Positions 25,209 through 37,323 are shown, counted from the stretch's first letter. The stretch: DNA of 49,518 bases from an uncultured beta proteobacterium (GCA_903876715.1 CAIRBF010000444.1:1-49518), one strand, 5' to 3'. Notes: generated by a model not told the origin, from the sequence alone. Made by a program: numbers and translations.

Positions 25209-26044
25209 GCGCGCCTACGCAGCCGGCCGACCCCGCGGCAGCGATGTTGCGGGTGCGGCAATTGACGGCGCGGTTCACCACCCGCAGCGAGACCGTGGAG
25301 GCGGTGCGCGCGATCTCCTTTGACATCGCCTCCGGTGAGGCCGTGGGCTTCGTCGGCGAATCGGGCTGCGGCAAGAGCGTGACCGCGCGGGCGTTGATGC
25401 GCTTGGCGCCGGAAGGCTCTTCCGTGCAATGGGGTGGTTCGGTGCAGTTCCAGGGGCGGGATCTGCTGCGCCTGCCCGAGGCAGCGATGCAGGATCTGCG
25501 GGGCCGTCGCATCGCGATGGTGTTCCAGGACCCGATGACCTCGCTGAACCCGGTGTTGAGCGTCGGCCGCCAGATCGACGACATGATCCGCCGGCACGCC
25601 GGCGTGTCGGCACGCGAAGCCCGGCGGCGGACGGTCGATCTGCTGGGGCTGGTGGGCATTCGTGACCCCCAGCGCCGCGCCGACGATCACCCGCATCAGT
25701 TTTCCGGCGGGATGCGCCAGCGCGTGCTGATCGCGATGGCGGTGTCCTGCGAGCCGGACCTGCTGATCGCCGACGAGCCGACGACCGCGCTGGACGTGAC
25801 GGTGCAGGCGCAGATCCTGCGTCTGCTCAAGCGCTTGCGCGCTGAACTGGGCATGGCGCTGATGCTGATCACGCACGACTTCGGCGTCATCGCGGGCATG
25901 GTCGACCGCGTGCATGTGATGTACGGGGGCGAGATCGTCGAGCATGGGGCGGTCGATGACCTCTTCGCGGCGCCCGCGCACCCTTACACCCGCGCGCTGC
26001 TCGATGCGGTGCCGCGCCTGACGCAGAGGGGAGGGGCGGCGTGA
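25205..26044 (+). CDS. ABC transporter ATPase, DppD-type, short (system 1)
   Basis: A 279-residue ATP-binding subunit. Walker A is GESGCGKS (51-58), the signature is FSGGMRQR, Walker B LLIADEP, and the switch histidine lies in LITHDFG. It ends soon after [20 protein letters not shown]. Most DppD/OppD proteins run about 320-340 residues and finish with a cysteine-rich tail (GC-x-FHPRC); that tail is missing here, while the ATPase of system 3 keeps it. The reading frame ends cleanly with ATGA overlap into the next gene, so this is a genuine short form rather than a frameshift. Confidence 0.9.
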   Translation: MSAPTQPADPAAAMLRVRQLTARFTTRSETVEAVRAISFDIASGEAVGFVGESGCGKSVTARALMRLAPEGSSVQWGGSVQFQGRDLLRLPEAAMQDLRGRRIAMVFQDPMTSLNPVLSVGRQIDDMIRRHAGVSAREARRRTVDLLGLVGIRDPQRRADDHPHQFSGGMRQRVLIAMAVSCEPDLLIADEPTTALDVTVQAQILRLLKRLRAELGMALMLITHDFGVIAGMVDRVHVMYGGEIVEHGAVDDLFAAPAHPYTRALLDAVPRLTQRGGAA

Positions 26045-27051
26045 ACGCCCCGCTACCCCTGACGCCCGACGCGCAGTCTGTGCCTGCGGGCCCTGCGCCG
26101 CCGCCGCCCCTGCTGCAGGTGCGCGACCTGAGCGTCACCTTCCCCGCGCGTCATGCCGGCCCGGCGGTGCGGGCCGCCGACGGCGTGTCCTTCGACATCG
26201 GCCGCGGAGAGACGCTGGGCCTGGTGGGCGAGTCGGGTTCGGGGAAGACCACGACGGGGCGGGCCATCCTGCAACTGCAGCAGGTCAGCGCCGGCTCGGT
26301 GCGCCTGATGGGCCGGGAGCTGGTCGGCATGCGCCCGGCCGAACTGCGCGCAATGCGCAGGCACATGCAGTTCGTGCTGCAGAACCCGTATTCCAGCCTG
26401 AACCCGCGGATGACCGTGGCCCAGATCCTGGCCGAGCCGCTGCGGGTGCACCAGACGGTGCCTGCCCGTGCGGTGGTCGAGCGGGTGGCTGAACTGATGA
26501 CCCTGGTGGGCATGGATCCGGCGGTCGTCCGCCGCTATCCGCACGAGTTCTCGGGTGGCCAGCGGCAGCGCATCGTGATCGCGCGTGCGCTGGCCGTGAA
26601 CCCGGCCTTCGTGGTCTGCGACGAGCCCGTGTCGGCGCTGGACGTGCGCACCCAGGCGCGCATCGTCGACCTGCTGCAGTCGCTGCAGCAGCGGCTGGGC
26701 CTGTCCTACCTCTTCATCGCCCATGACCTGGCCATCGTCAGGCACGTGGCGCATCGGGTGGCCGTGATGTTCGGGGGCTGCATCGTCGAGATGGGGCGCG
26801 CCGACGAGGTGTACGGGCAGCCGTCGCACCCCTACACCCGGGTCCTGTTGGACGCGGTACCGATTCCCGACCCGGCGCGCCAGCGCGAGAAACTGGCACA
26901 GGCCCCCGCGGAACTGGACTTTCACGCGCTGCGCGCGTCCGCCGGCCCCTGTGTCTTCGGCGAAGACCATGCGCGGAACGGGACCGCGGCGTGGCATGCG
27001 TTGTCGCCCACCCACGGTGTGTCCTGCCGCTTCTGCCCGCCGCCGGCCTGA
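26041..27051 (+). CDS. ABC transporter ATPase, DppF-type (system 1)
   Basis: A 336-residue partner ATPase. Walker A is GESGSGKT (63-70), the signature EFSGGQRQR, Walker B FVVCDEP, and the switch FIAHDLA. The dimer-contact segment LQNPYSSLNPRMTVAQILAE is typical of DppF. The end, CVFGEDHARNGTAAWH and SCRFCPPPA, replaces the usual GC-x-FHPRC tail with a related cysteine pattern. It ends 33 bases from the convergent M81 gene, with no obvious terminator between them. Confidence 0.9.
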   Translation: MNAPLPLTPDAQSVPAGPAPPPPLLQVRDLSVTFPARHAGPAVRAADGVSFDIGRGETLGLVGESGSGKTTTGRAILQLQQVSAGSVRLMGRELVGMRPAELRAMRRHMQFVLQNPYSSLNPRMTVAQILAEPLRVHQTVPARAVVERVAELMTLVGMDPAVVRRYPHEFSGGQRQRIVIARALAVNPAFVVCDEPVSALDVRTQARIVDLLQSLQQRLGLSYLFIAHDLAIVRHVAHRVAVMFGGCIVEMGRADEVYGQPSHPYTRVLLDAVPIPDPARQREKLAQAPAELDFHALRASAGPCVFGEDHARNGTAAWHALSPTHGVSCRFCPPPA

Positions 27052-27084
27052 ACACGCGCGGCCGATCTCCCGCCCGTCGCTGGT

Positions 27085-28572
27085 TCAGGGGTGGCGGGTG
27101 TCGGCCTCGAAGGGATACATCGGTTGGCGCCGGTGGCGGTAGACGAAGGTGGACAGGTCGGCCGTCGTCACGCCGGGCGTGGCCACCCAGTGCATCGCCC
27201 GGGCGATGGGTGCCACCGTCGGCCGCGGCGAGTGCACGCCCTTGGCCACGATGATCCGGTAATCGGCGGGCTCCAGACCGAGGTGGCGGAACTGTTCCAG
27301 GCTCTGGGTACCGCTGCTCAGCGTGGACAGCACCAGGCCCCAGCCCTCGTCGGTGATGACGGACGCGCTCGGGCCATCGTCATAGAACCGGAATCCCCCG
27401 TGGGTCGGGCCTGTGGCCTCGTAACGGCCGTTCGACAAGGCGTGCACGCGTCCCCGCACAGGCACTGGCGCGCCATGCCGGCTGTCCTGGCGGCCGCCGA
27501 CCATCAGATTCACGGTACCACCCAGGCCGGCCTCCTGGCAGGCCTGGACGGCCTGCGCATCGCGCAGGGCCTGCAGCACCGAGCCGATGCCCGACTGGCG
27601 CGCCGCGTGCAGCAGGAGCGTGCCATCGCCCGGCGATCCGCCGCCGACGTTGTCGCCGACATCGAACAGCACCACCGGCCCGCGCGGGCAGGCGAGCGCG
27701 GCGATCAACGCCTGCTCGATCGACAGACCGCCCTGGTTCAGCGCGACGCGCTGCGACCAGGCCAGCGCCGCCAGATCGTTGGCGATCTCGCGCGCGAGCG
27801 CGGGCTGGTCGTCGGTGATGGCCAGGAAGGACATGCCCATGTCGGCCACGTCGGCATAGGGGTAGCCCTCGATGACGCTGACTGACAGCACGCCCTGGCG
27901 GCGCTGATGTTCAGCGGCGCGGGCCAGCAACTGCGCCATCGGCGCCTCGTCCGTGCCCTGGTTCAGGATGTTGACCACCAGCGGTGGCTGTGCCAGCGCC
28001 TGGGCTGGTCGAACCCGGCCCGCGATGCAATCGAGCAGCAGCGTGGCGCAGCGCAATGCCTGCGCGCGCGCATCGACGTGCGGGTTGGTCTGGTAGACGG
28101 TCGTGATGTCAGCGTTAGCGACCATGCGCTGCGACACATTGGCATGCATGTCCAGCGTCACACCGATCGGCACCGAAGGGCCGACCAAGGCCCGCACGGC
28201 GGCGATCAACTCGCCTTCGGGGTCATCGCAATCCTCGGCCACAGCCGCGCCGTGCAGGGCCAGCAGCACGCCGTCCCAGCGCCCGCCGGTGCGCAGCGCT
28301 TCCAGGATAAGGTCGAAGATATTCCGCCATGCCTGCGACGTCAGCGCGCCCATCGGCGTCAGGCGCGTGAACACCAGCGGTTCGAGATGGACGCCCGAGA
28401 CCTGCTCTGCGATGGCCAGGAAGCCGGCCAGCGTCGACTCGGAGTCCGCAAACCGCTGGCGGATTGCATCGCCTGCGAGCACGCCCGAGCGTTCGAACTT
28501 TTCCCACGTCGCCGGAATCGCCGAGAAGGTGTTGGACTCGTGCTGGAACCCAGCGATGGCGATGCGTGTCAT
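27085..28572 (-). CDS. M81-family (MlrC-like) metallopeptidase, copy 1
   Basis: A 495-residue protein of the MlrC (microcystinase C)/DUF1485 family, zinc hydrolases known from degradation of linearised microcystin peptides, though most members have unknown substrates. Conserved segments: IAIAGFQHESNTFSAIPATW at the N-terminus, GVTLDMHANVSQRMV, TVYQTNPHVD, and VVLFDVGDNVGGGSPGDGT in the second half. No signal peptide, so cytoplasmic. It is the last gene of the system 2 operon, 15 bases after the permease stop, and closely resembles copy 3 at 37453. It likely hydrolyses a compound imported by the transporter. Confidence 0.9.
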   Translation of the reverse strand: MTRIAIAGFQHESNTFSAIPATWEKFERSGVLAGDAIRQRFADSESTLAGFLAIAEQVSGVHLEPLVFTRLTPMGALTSQAWRNIFDLILEALRTGGRWDGVLLALHGAAVAEDCDDPEGELIAAVRALVGPSVPIGVTLDMHANVSQRMVANADITTVYQTNPHVDARAQALRCATLLLDCIAGRVRPAQALAQPPLVVNILNQGTDEAPMAQLLARAAEHQRRQGVLSVSVIEGYPYADVADMGMSFLAITDDQPALAREIANDLAALAWSQRVALNQGGLSIEQALIAALACPRGPVVLFDVGDNVGGGSPGDGTLLLHAARQSGIGSVLQALRDAQAVQACQEAGLGGTVNLMVGGRQDSRHGAPVPVRGRVHALSNGRYEATGPTHGGFRFYDDGPSASVITDEGWGLVLSTLSSGTQSLEQFRHLGLEPADYRIIVAKGVHSPRPTVAPIARAMHWVATPGVTTADLSTFVYRHRRQPMYPFEADTRHP

Positions 28573-28587
28573 GCCGCCGTGAGCCGG

Positions 28588-29535
28588 TCAATCGTAGTTG
28601 ATGCGCGGGTCGATGTAGGCATACAGCACGTCGACCAGCAGGTTGATCAGCACGAAGACCATGAGGATGAACAGGATGCAGCCCTGGATCAGCGGGTAGT
28701 CTCGCGTGCTGATGGCCTGGATCAGCAGCCGGCCCAGGCCCGGGTAGGTGAACACCGACTCGGTGACGACGGTGCCGCCGATGAAGTTGGCCATCATCAG
28801 GCCGACAATGGTGACGAAGGGCAGCAGGGCGTTGCGCATCACGTGCCGGCCCACCACGTCGCGTTCGCGCAGCCCCTTCGAGCGTGCGGTGCGCACGTAG
28901 TCGGCGCGCAGCTCGCCCAGCAGCGAGGCGCGCAGGAAGCGGGCGAAGATGCCCGAGACGTAGACCCCGAGCGTCAGTGCCGGCAGGAACAGGTTCACGA
29001 CCGCCTGCCCCGGTGACTCGAGGAAGGACACGTAGGTCGACGCCGCCGGCAGCCAGCGCAACTGCACGGCAAACAGCAGGATCAGCAGGATGCCGAGCCA
29101 GAAGGTGGGCACGCCCAGGGCCAGGGCGCTCCAGCCGCTGAGCGAGCGGTCGATCCAGGACCCGGGCCGCAGCGCGCTGATCACGGCCACGGGAATCCCG
29201 AGCAGCAGGCCCACGACCGTGGCGGCCAGGCCGAGCTGAATCGTGGCCGGGATGCGCTGCGCGATCAGGTCGCGCACCGGCTCGCGGTTCTGGATCGACA
29301 GGCCCAGGTCGCCCTGGAGCGCATGGCCCAGCCAGGACAGGTACTGCTCGTGCGCCGGCCGGTCCAGGCCCAGGCGCTCGCGCACGGCCTGCATCTGCTC
29401 CGGCGTGGCGTTCTCGCCCACGATCACCGCCACCGGGTCGCCGGGCACGGCGTAGATCATGCTCCAGATGCCGATCGAGGCGAGCAGCAGCACGGGCAGC
29501 AGCTGGGCCAGGCGGCGCAGGATGAAGCCGATCAC
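28588..29535 (-). CDS. ABC transporter permease, DppB-type (system 2)
   Basis: A 315-residue permease starting at GTG 29535, overlapping the DppC-type stop by four bases. N-terminal helix FILRRLAQLLPVLLLASIGI, then YAVPGDPVAVIVGENAT. The EAA loop is RTARSKGLRERDVVGRHVMR, and the C-terminus LLVDVLYAYIDPRINYD is standard for the group. The frame remains open upstream through the previous gene, but that sequence has no membrane pattern. Confidence 0.92.
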   Translation of the reverse strand: MIGFILRRLAQLLPVLLLASIGIWSMIYAVPGDPVAVIVGENATPEQMQAVRERLGLDRPAHEQYLSWLGHALQGDLGLSIQNREPVRDLIAQRIPATIQLGLAATVVGLLLGIPVAVISALRPGSWIDRSLSGWSALALGVPTFWLGILLILLFAVQLRWLPAASTYVSFLESPGQAVVNLFLPALTLGVYVSGIFARFLRASLLGELRADYVRTARSKGLRERDVVGRHVMRNALLPFVTIVGLMMANFIGGTVVTESVFTYPGLGRLLIQAISTRDYPLIQGCILFILMVFVLINLLVDVLYAYIDPRINYD

Positions 29536-30403
29536 GTGCGACCCCCCTCGAGGGCCGGGTCGGCAGCCTCGTGCCGGTCCTCGAGCACCCGCGCGAGCGT
29601 GCGCCCCAGGGTGTCGAGCGACAGGATCGTGAAAGTCAGCACCAGGCCGGGGAAGATTGCGTACGTGGGCGCGTCGTGCAGGTAGGACTTGCCCGTGCGC
29701 AGCATCTCGCCCCAGCTCGGCGTCGGCGGCGGGATGCCCAGGCCCAGGAAGGCGAGCGAGGCCTCGATCAGGATGGCCATCGACGACAGGATGACCACCT
29801 GCACCAGGATCGGGCTCCAGGCATTGGGCAGCACGGTGCGGAACATGTTGTAGGCCGCCGAGCCACCCAGGGCCTCGACCGCGGTGACGAAGTCGCGCTG
29901 GCGCAGCGACAGCACCTGCGCGCGGGTGATGCGGGCGAAGGTGGGCACGCCGGTGATCCCCACCGCCACCAGCGCCGCGACCTGGCTGCGGCCGAGCACC
30001 GCGATCATGGCCATCGCGAACAGGATGCCCGGCAGCGACAGCAGCACGTCGACGAAGCGCATCAGCACGGCGTCGCGCCAGCCACCGAAGTAGCCGGCCA
30101 CCAGCCCGATGGGCACGCCGACGACAGCGGCGATCGCGACCGCGCCGGCGGCGGTGACGAGCGAGGTGCGCGCGCCGTAGACCACACGCGCCAGCACGTC
30201 GCGGCCGAGTTCGTCGGTGCCGAACCAGTGCGCTGCGCTCGGTCCCTGGAGCATGTTGACGTAGTCCTGGCCCAGCGGGTCCAGCGGCAGCGCCCAGCCC
30301 ACCAGCAGCGAGGCCAGGATCATGAGCCCAAGGTAGAGCACGCTCAGCAAGGCGCCCCGGTGGCCGAGCACGCGGCGCACAGCCTCGCGCGTGGCCGCCG
30401 CGT

Positions 30404-30407
<4 letters not shown>
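29532..30407 (-). CDS. ABC transporter permease, DppC-type (system 2)
   Basis: A 291-residue permease starting at GTG 30407, coupled by GTGA to the fused ATPase gene. Diagnostic segments are HWFGTDELGRDVLARVVYGA, the EAA loop TAVEALGGSAAYNMFRTVLP and FLGLGIPPPTPSWGEML. It forms the channel with the adjacent DppB-type protein. Confidence 0.92.
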
Positions 30408-32430
<2,023 letters not shown>

Positions 32431-32434
<4 letters not shown>

Positions 32435-33957
32435 CGCAGGCCCATGGTCCGGAAGACCGGCATGTTGTCGATCTCGCGCACGATGCCACCCACGTTCTTG
32501 GCCGCGACGATGAGGCCGATGTCGTAGGTGTTGGTGGGGATGGCGAAGGCAGCGTCGACCAGCACCTTGTTCAGGTGGTCGTAGGCGGCCTTGATCTCGG
32601 CGCCGCTGCCGAAGGTGCTGTTGACGCGGTCGATCGCCGCCACATACGCCGGGTGCGGATGCGGGTCGCCCAGCACCGGGTTCTTGCTCGTGCGGTAAAT
32701 GCTGTTGGTCGTGACCCGGGTCGGGAACTTCTGGATATTGCCGATGCCGCCGAACAGCGCATTGAACTTGCCGGCCAGCAGCGCAGTGGTGAACTCGGGC
32801 GCGCCCATCACGTCGAGCTGCACGTTCAGGCCGACCTTGGCCAGCGTGCCCTGCACGACTTGGCTGATCGCAGCCGTGGCCGGGTCGCCGCCGTTGACCA
32901 GGATCTTCCAGTTCTCCATCTCGGCCTTGGACAGGCCCGAGGCCGTCAGCAGCGCGCGGCCCTTGTCCAGGTTGAAGCCGTAGGCCGTGTTGTAGGACTT
33001 GTCCGCTGCAGGGCTGGCCGGTGCCCAGGGCAGGGCGGTGACCTCGCCCAAGCCGGCGTAGCCCACCTGCAGGATGGCCTGACGGTCCATCAGGAAGTTG
33101 AAGGCCTGGCGGAACTTCTCGTTTCGGAACGGCCCTTGCGTGGTGTTGATGCGGAAGACCTGCACCAGCGGTCCAGGACCCTGGATCAGCTGGTAGCCGG
33201 CCGCGCGCAGGCGCAGCGCCTGGCGCGAGGCGCCACCGTAGATCATGTCGATCGAGCCCGACTCGAGCGCGGCCGCAGCCGCGTCGTTGTCGCTGAAGAC
33301 GGTCAGTACCACCTCGGTGAGCAGCGGCTTCTCGGCCCGCCAGTAGCGTGGGTTGGCGGTCATGCGCACGCGTTGGCCGAGGACACGCTCGGCGAGCACG
33401 TAGGGCCCGGTGCCGGCGGGCTTGGCCTCGACGTCGGCGATGCCGGCCGGGTCGATCGGGGAGATGAACTGCAGCAGGTCGGTGATCTGCTTGTCCGGCA
33501 TCGGGCTGCTGAAGTTCAGCCGGATCGTGTAGGGGTCGACGACGGTCCAGTCCTTGACCGTGGCCATGGTCGCGAACAGGTTCTTGCCGGCCTTCGGGTC
33601 GGCCGCCTTCTTCAGCGTGGCCGCGACGGCGGCCGCGTTGCAGGGCGCACCGCTGTGGAAGGTGACGTCGCGGCGCAGCGCCAGCGTGACCGAGTTGTTG
33701 CCCGCGCCGATGGTCCAGGCCGAGGCGATGCTGGGGACCGCCTCGCCGTCGGCGGTGTACTCGATCAGCGAGTCGTACAGGCTCTTGATCAGCGGGAAGT
33801 TCTGGCTCGAGAACTGGGCCGGGTCGAAGTTGACGATGTCGGCCAGGATGGCCACGCGCAGACGCCCGCCCTTGAGGGCCTGGGCGCGCACGAGCGGGGC
33901 TGCACCCAGCGCCAGCGAGGCGGCCAGGACAGAACGGCGGTCGACGAGATGCTTCAT
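32431..33957 (-). CDS. Peptide-type ABC transporter binding protein (system 2)
   Basis: A 508-residue SBP_bac_5-family receptor. A Tat-type signal, HLVDRRSVLAASLALGAAP, ends near VRAQA. Family segments are YTADGEAVPSIASAW, LALRRDVTFHSGAP, GTGPYVL and FRQAFNFLMDRQAI. ATG 33957 has AGGAG at good spacing; an in-frame ATG at 34005 is less likely because it would bury the signal peptide. The alanine-rich, low-cysteine mature domain is normal. It is in a leftward operon with M81 genes on both ends. Confidence 0.92.
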
Positions 33958-34001
33958 CGGTGAGCTCCTGCTGAGGGTGGTTCCGAACCGGTTCCGGATC
34001 A

Positions 34002-35489
34002 TCATGGCCCGACGCCGCGCCAGGCGTCAATAGGGTCCAACGGGTACATCGGCCGCGGGATGCGCTGCCAGGGCAGGCCGAGCACGTCCGACTGCCCCGG
34101 GCCCGTGGTGTCCACGCGGATCACGCGCGAGGCGATGGGGGCGAAGTACTGGAAGTTCGATGCCGTCTTCAGCACTGCCATGTGGTGCTCGGCGGGTTCG
34201 ATGCCGAACGCACGGTAGACCTCGGGCACGTTGCCGGCCACGCCGCGCAGCTCGCTGACGAGCAGCGTCACCGGGCCGATGTCGAACACGGCGCTCGCGC
34301 CCATGTCGACCATCTCCTGGTGGTGGCCGGCCACGCGCACCCAGCCGCCGCCCACGCGGCGCACCGTGCCGGTGACGCGCAAGGGCTTGAAGAAGGCCGT
34401 GGCGCTGTGGCCGCCGACGTCGATCTCGAGCGTCGCTCCGGCGCCGGCCCGCACCAGCGCCTGCGCCGTCACGGGCTCGATCAGCGGGATCAGCGCGCGC
34501 TTGCTCACGCGCTGGCGCAGCATCGACTCCAGGATCAGGTTGCTGTCGCCGGCCGAGCCGCCGAACACGGTGTCGCCGGTGTCGCTGAGCACGACCACGC
34601 CGCGCGGCTCGCGCTCGGCCTGGCGCACAGCCTCGTCGATGGGCAGGGCCTCGCGGACCTGGAAGTCCGCGCGCATGGACCACACCAGGTCGGCCAGCTC
34701 GTCGGCCAGGCGGTCGGCCAGCGCGGCGTCGCCGTCAGTGACGACGATGGTGGCCCAGCCGCCTTCGGCCACGTCAAGCCAGGGCTGCATCGGGTAGTTC
34801 GAGGCCTGCAGCACGCGCGGGTCGGACTCCATCTCGCGCGCCCGGTCGAACCAGCGCTTCATCGGCCCGTGCGAGGTGAGGAACTGCTCCTGGTGCGACA
34901 GCAGCGGGATCTTGCGCCAGCGCATGACCGGCCGCACCTCGCCCCGCACGATGCGCAGCAGCAGCCGCGTGCCGATGACGCCGGTGTCGAAGGGGTCGTG
35001 GGGTTGGGTGCGGTGGCCGACGATCGCGTCGCAGTGGGCCACCATCTTGCGCGTGATGTTCGCGTGGTGGTCCAGACCGAGCACGATGGGCACGCCGGGC
35101 CCGAGGATCTGGCGGCACAGCGCCACCTGCTCGCCCTCGACGTCGTCGATGCCCTCGGCCGAGCACGCGCCGTGCAGTTGCAGCGCCAGTCCATCGACAC
35201 GGCCGGCTGCCCGCAGACCGTCGGCGATCTTGCCCTGGAACAGCTCGAAGCAGCTGCGCTCGACGCGGCCGCCCGCTGTGGCCCAGGCGCGCACGATGGG
35301 CACGGTCTCGACGTCCAGGCCCGAGTCCTCGACGGCCTGCAGGTGGCCGCCGACCTGGCCGATGCCGCGCAGCTGCTGCAGGATCTCCGCCCCTTCGAAG
35401 ATGCCGAAGGACTCGAAGTCCCGCAGCGTCGTCAGCACGGGGTTGAAGTCGTTGGTTTCCTGGCCGATGTGGATCAGGGCAATGCGCAT
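34002..35489 (-). CDS. M81-family (MlrC-like) metallopeptidase, copy 2
   Basis: A 495-residue MlrC-family protein, more distant from copies 1 and 3. Its N-terminus is IALIHIGQETNDFNPVLTTL instead of the FQHESN-type motif. Other family segments are VLGLDHHANITRKMV, VGHRTQPHDPFDTG and GVVVLSDTGDTVFGGSAGD. Conserved Asp/His residues in LDHHAN are retained. It precedes the binding protein of system 2 by 44 bases. A TTTC-N7-GAAA site lies 67 bases before its start, so it may be the first gene of the operon. Confidence 0.88.
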   Translation of the reverse strand: MRIALIHIGQETNDFNPVLTTLRDFESFGIFEGAEILQQLRGIGQVGGHLQAVEDSGLDVETVPIVRAWATAGGRVERSCFELFQGKIADGLRAAGRVDGLALQLHGACSAEGIDDVEGEQVALCRQILGPGVPIVLGLDHHANITRKMVAHCDAIVGHRTQPHDPFDTGVIGTRLLLRIVRGEVRPVMRWRKIPLLSHQEQFLTSHGPMKRWFDRAREMESDPRVLQASNYPMQPWLDVAEGGWATIVVTDGDAALADRLADELADLVWSMRADFQVREALPIDEAVRQAEREPRGVVVLSDTGDTVFGGSAGDSNLILESMLRQRVSKRALIPLIEPVTAQALVRAGAGATLEIDVGGHSATAFFKPLRVTGTVRRVGGGWVRVAGHHQEMVDMGASAVFDIGPVTLLVSELRGVAGNVPEVYRAFGIEPAEHHMAVLKTASNFQYFAPIASRVIRVDTTGPGQSDVLGLPWQRIPRPMYPLDPIDAWRGVGP

Positions 35490-35555
35490 GGTGCCTGGCT
35501 GCCTAGGGTCTCGAAAGATGTTATCGGCGGGGTCCGGAACGCCTGCGTCAGCCGT

Positions 35556-35572
35556 GTTTCATCGCGCGAAAC
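35556..35572. promoter_or_regulatory. Candidate IclR site 2, GTTTC-N7-GAAAC
   Basis: GTTTC-ATCGCGC-GAAAC in the 114-base gap upstream of M81 copy 2. Its near edge is 67 bases from the start codon, almost the same spacing as site 3 before M81 copy 3 (69 bases). Confidence 0.5.
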
Positions 35573-35603
35573 CACAGCCGGTGTGGTGGCCGCAGCGCGC
35601 GGT

Positions 35604-36263
35604 TCAGAGGATCCCCAGGCGCGCGAACACCGAGGCCAGCGATTCGCCGGCGCGCAAGGCGTCGCGGGTGTGGTTCTCTCCCCGCACCTTGGCCTGCGCC
35701 AGCTCCATCACTTGCGACTCGGCATGCCGAGGCACGACGACCACGCCGTCGACGTCGCCGAAGACCAGGTCGCCCGGGTCGATCTGCACCCCGCCGCATT
35801 CGACGCGCACGTCCCGCTCGACCATGCGCGCCCGGCCCTTGGTGTCCAGCGGCCCGATGCCGCCTTGGAAGACCGCGAAACCCATCTCGCGGATCTGCCG
35901 CACGTCGCGTACGAGGCCGTCGGTGACGCAGCCTGCTGCACCACGCGCTGTCGCCGCCGTGGTCAGCAGTTCGCCCCAAGGCGCGATGCGCTCGGTCGGC
36001 CCGTTGCACGCCAGAACGACGACGTCGCCGGGCTGCAGGTCGTCCACGAGCGCGATCTCGACCTCGTAGGGGTTCTCGCCCTCGCGCACCGAGTACGCGG
36101 GCATGTACAGCCCGGTGCGCGCGCGGCCTGCGAGCACGAGGGTGTCGTCCAGCGGGCGGACGAAAGACGCCATCGCGCGCCGCCCCAGCCCCAGGCTGTC
36201 CATGATGTCCGAGAGGATGGCTGCGCTCAAGCCGCGCAGTTCGTCCTGATCGATCGCCTTCAT
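35604..36263 (-). CDS. RraA-family protein (HMG-aldolase-like)
   Basis: A 219-residue RraA/4-hydroxy-4-methyl-2-oxoglutarate aldolase-type protein. Segments: AAILSDIMDSLGLGRRAM near the N-terminus, then AAGCVTDGLVRDVRQIREMG with the substrate-binding arginine and aspartate, and DLVFGDVDGVVVVP. Members of this fold act as metal-dependent aldolases or decarboxylases of oxo acids, or as RNase E inhibitors; neighbours favour a metabolic role. It diverges from the IclR gene across 289 bases and precedes M81 copy 2 on the same strand. Confidence 0.85.
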   Translation of the reverse strand: MKAIDQDELRGLSAAILSDIMDSLGLGRRAMASFVRPLDDTLVLAGRARTGLYMPAYSVREGENPYEVEIALVDDLQPGDVVVLACNGPTERIAPWGELLTTAATARGAAGCVTDGLVRDVRQIREMGFAVFQGGIGPLDTKGRARMVERDVRVECGGVQIDPGDLVFGDVDGVVVVPRHAESQVMELAQAKVRGENHTRDALRAGESLASVFARLGIL

Positions 36264-36552
36264 CGTGTCTCCTTCGTGCTCGCGGCGCCCCGGCGCCCCT
36301 TGATCGGCCGGGTGCGACGTGCTGCGCTTTCATCGTACACAGCGGCGGAGCCTGTGGGAAGCCCGGGTCTGGTGGCGCGCCGCCACAACTCGAAAAGGCC
36401 CGGACGGGCCCGGATTGACGAATGCGCGGCGCCCGGCTAGCCTGTGCGATGGTGAGCGGGTGTACCGCCCTTCCGTGGGCCCGTGGCAGCGCAGCCCTGC
36501 GCCCGCGCTCCCAGGTCGGCGTGGAGGCAGGAACAAGGGACGAGAGGCGAAG

Positions 36553-37323
36553 ATGAGTCTGGATCCGCGCTACGTGGTGATCCCGGTGCACAAGTCCATG
36601 CAACTGCTCGACGTGCTGGAGGCCAGCGATCAGCCGATGGCCTTGTCCGACCTGGCCGCGCGCACGGCGCTGCCGAAGACGACCGCCTTCCGCTACCTGT
36701 ACACGCTGCGCGCGTCGCGCCTGGTCGACTACGACGAACACACGGAGCGCTACAGCGTGGGGCCGCGCCTGGCGACCGCGCCACCGCTGCCCGAGCGCGC
36801 GCGCCGCATCCGCGAACAGGTGCACCCGGCCCTGCGGCGGCTGCAGCGCCAGTTCAACGAGACCGTCAATCTCGCCATCCGAGACGGTTGCGACATCGTC
36901 TACATCGACATCGTCGGCTCGTCGCGCCTGCAGCGGGCCGAAGCCGCCATCGGCAAGCGCGACCCGCTGTACTCCACGGCCCTGGGCAAGGCCATCCTGA
37001 CCGGTCTGCGCGCCGAGGAGATCGAGCGCGCCGTGCCCGAGCGCATCGAGCCGCGCACGCCGCACACCATCACCGACCGAGAACGCCTGCTGCAGGAGAT
37101 CGAGCGCAGCGCGCGCCGCCGTTACGCGCTCGACCTAGAGGAGAACGAACTCGGCGCCTGCTGCGTGGCCGCGCCGATCGCTTCGCCCGAGACCGGCGAG
37201 CCGATCGCCGCGATCAGCATCTCCGGACGCTCCGAACTGATGCCCATGGAGACGCTGGACCGCATGGGCCGGGTGCTGAACCGGACCGTGCACAGCCTGC
37301 GGGAGGGTGGACTGTTGCAGTGA
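36553..37323 (+). CDS. IclR-family transcription regulator
   Basis: A 256-residue regulator. The N-terminal winged HTH spans about residues 12-70 (LLDVLEASDQPMALSDLAAR, then LPKTTAFRYLYTLRASRLV). The IclR effector domain follows, with YIDIVGSSRLQRAEAAIGKR, STALGKAILTGL and NELGACCVAAPIASPETGEP (cysteines as usual). ATG 36553 follows AGGCGAAG; the frame is open upstream but without protein character. Position between the leftward RraA/M81/system 2 operon and the rightward M81/system 3 operon suggests it controls both, probably in response to an imported substrate. Confidence 0.9.
   Translation: MSLDPRYVVIPVHKSMQLLDVLEASDQPMALSDLAARTALPKTTAFRYLYTLRASRLVDYDEHTERYSVGPRLATAPPLPERARRIREQVHPALRRLQRQFNETVNLAIRDGCDIVYIDIVGSSRLQRAEAAIGKRDPLYSTALGKAILTGLRAEEIERAVPERIEPRTPHTITDRERLLQEIERSARRRYALDLEENELGACCVAAPIASPETGEPIAAISISGRSELMPMETLDRMGRVLNRTVHSLREGGLLQ

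Noticed and set aside
35548-37065. 505-residue leftward frame opposite the IclR gene
   Set aside because: Antisense shadow of the IclR and RraA genes, with no motifs and low-complexity composition.
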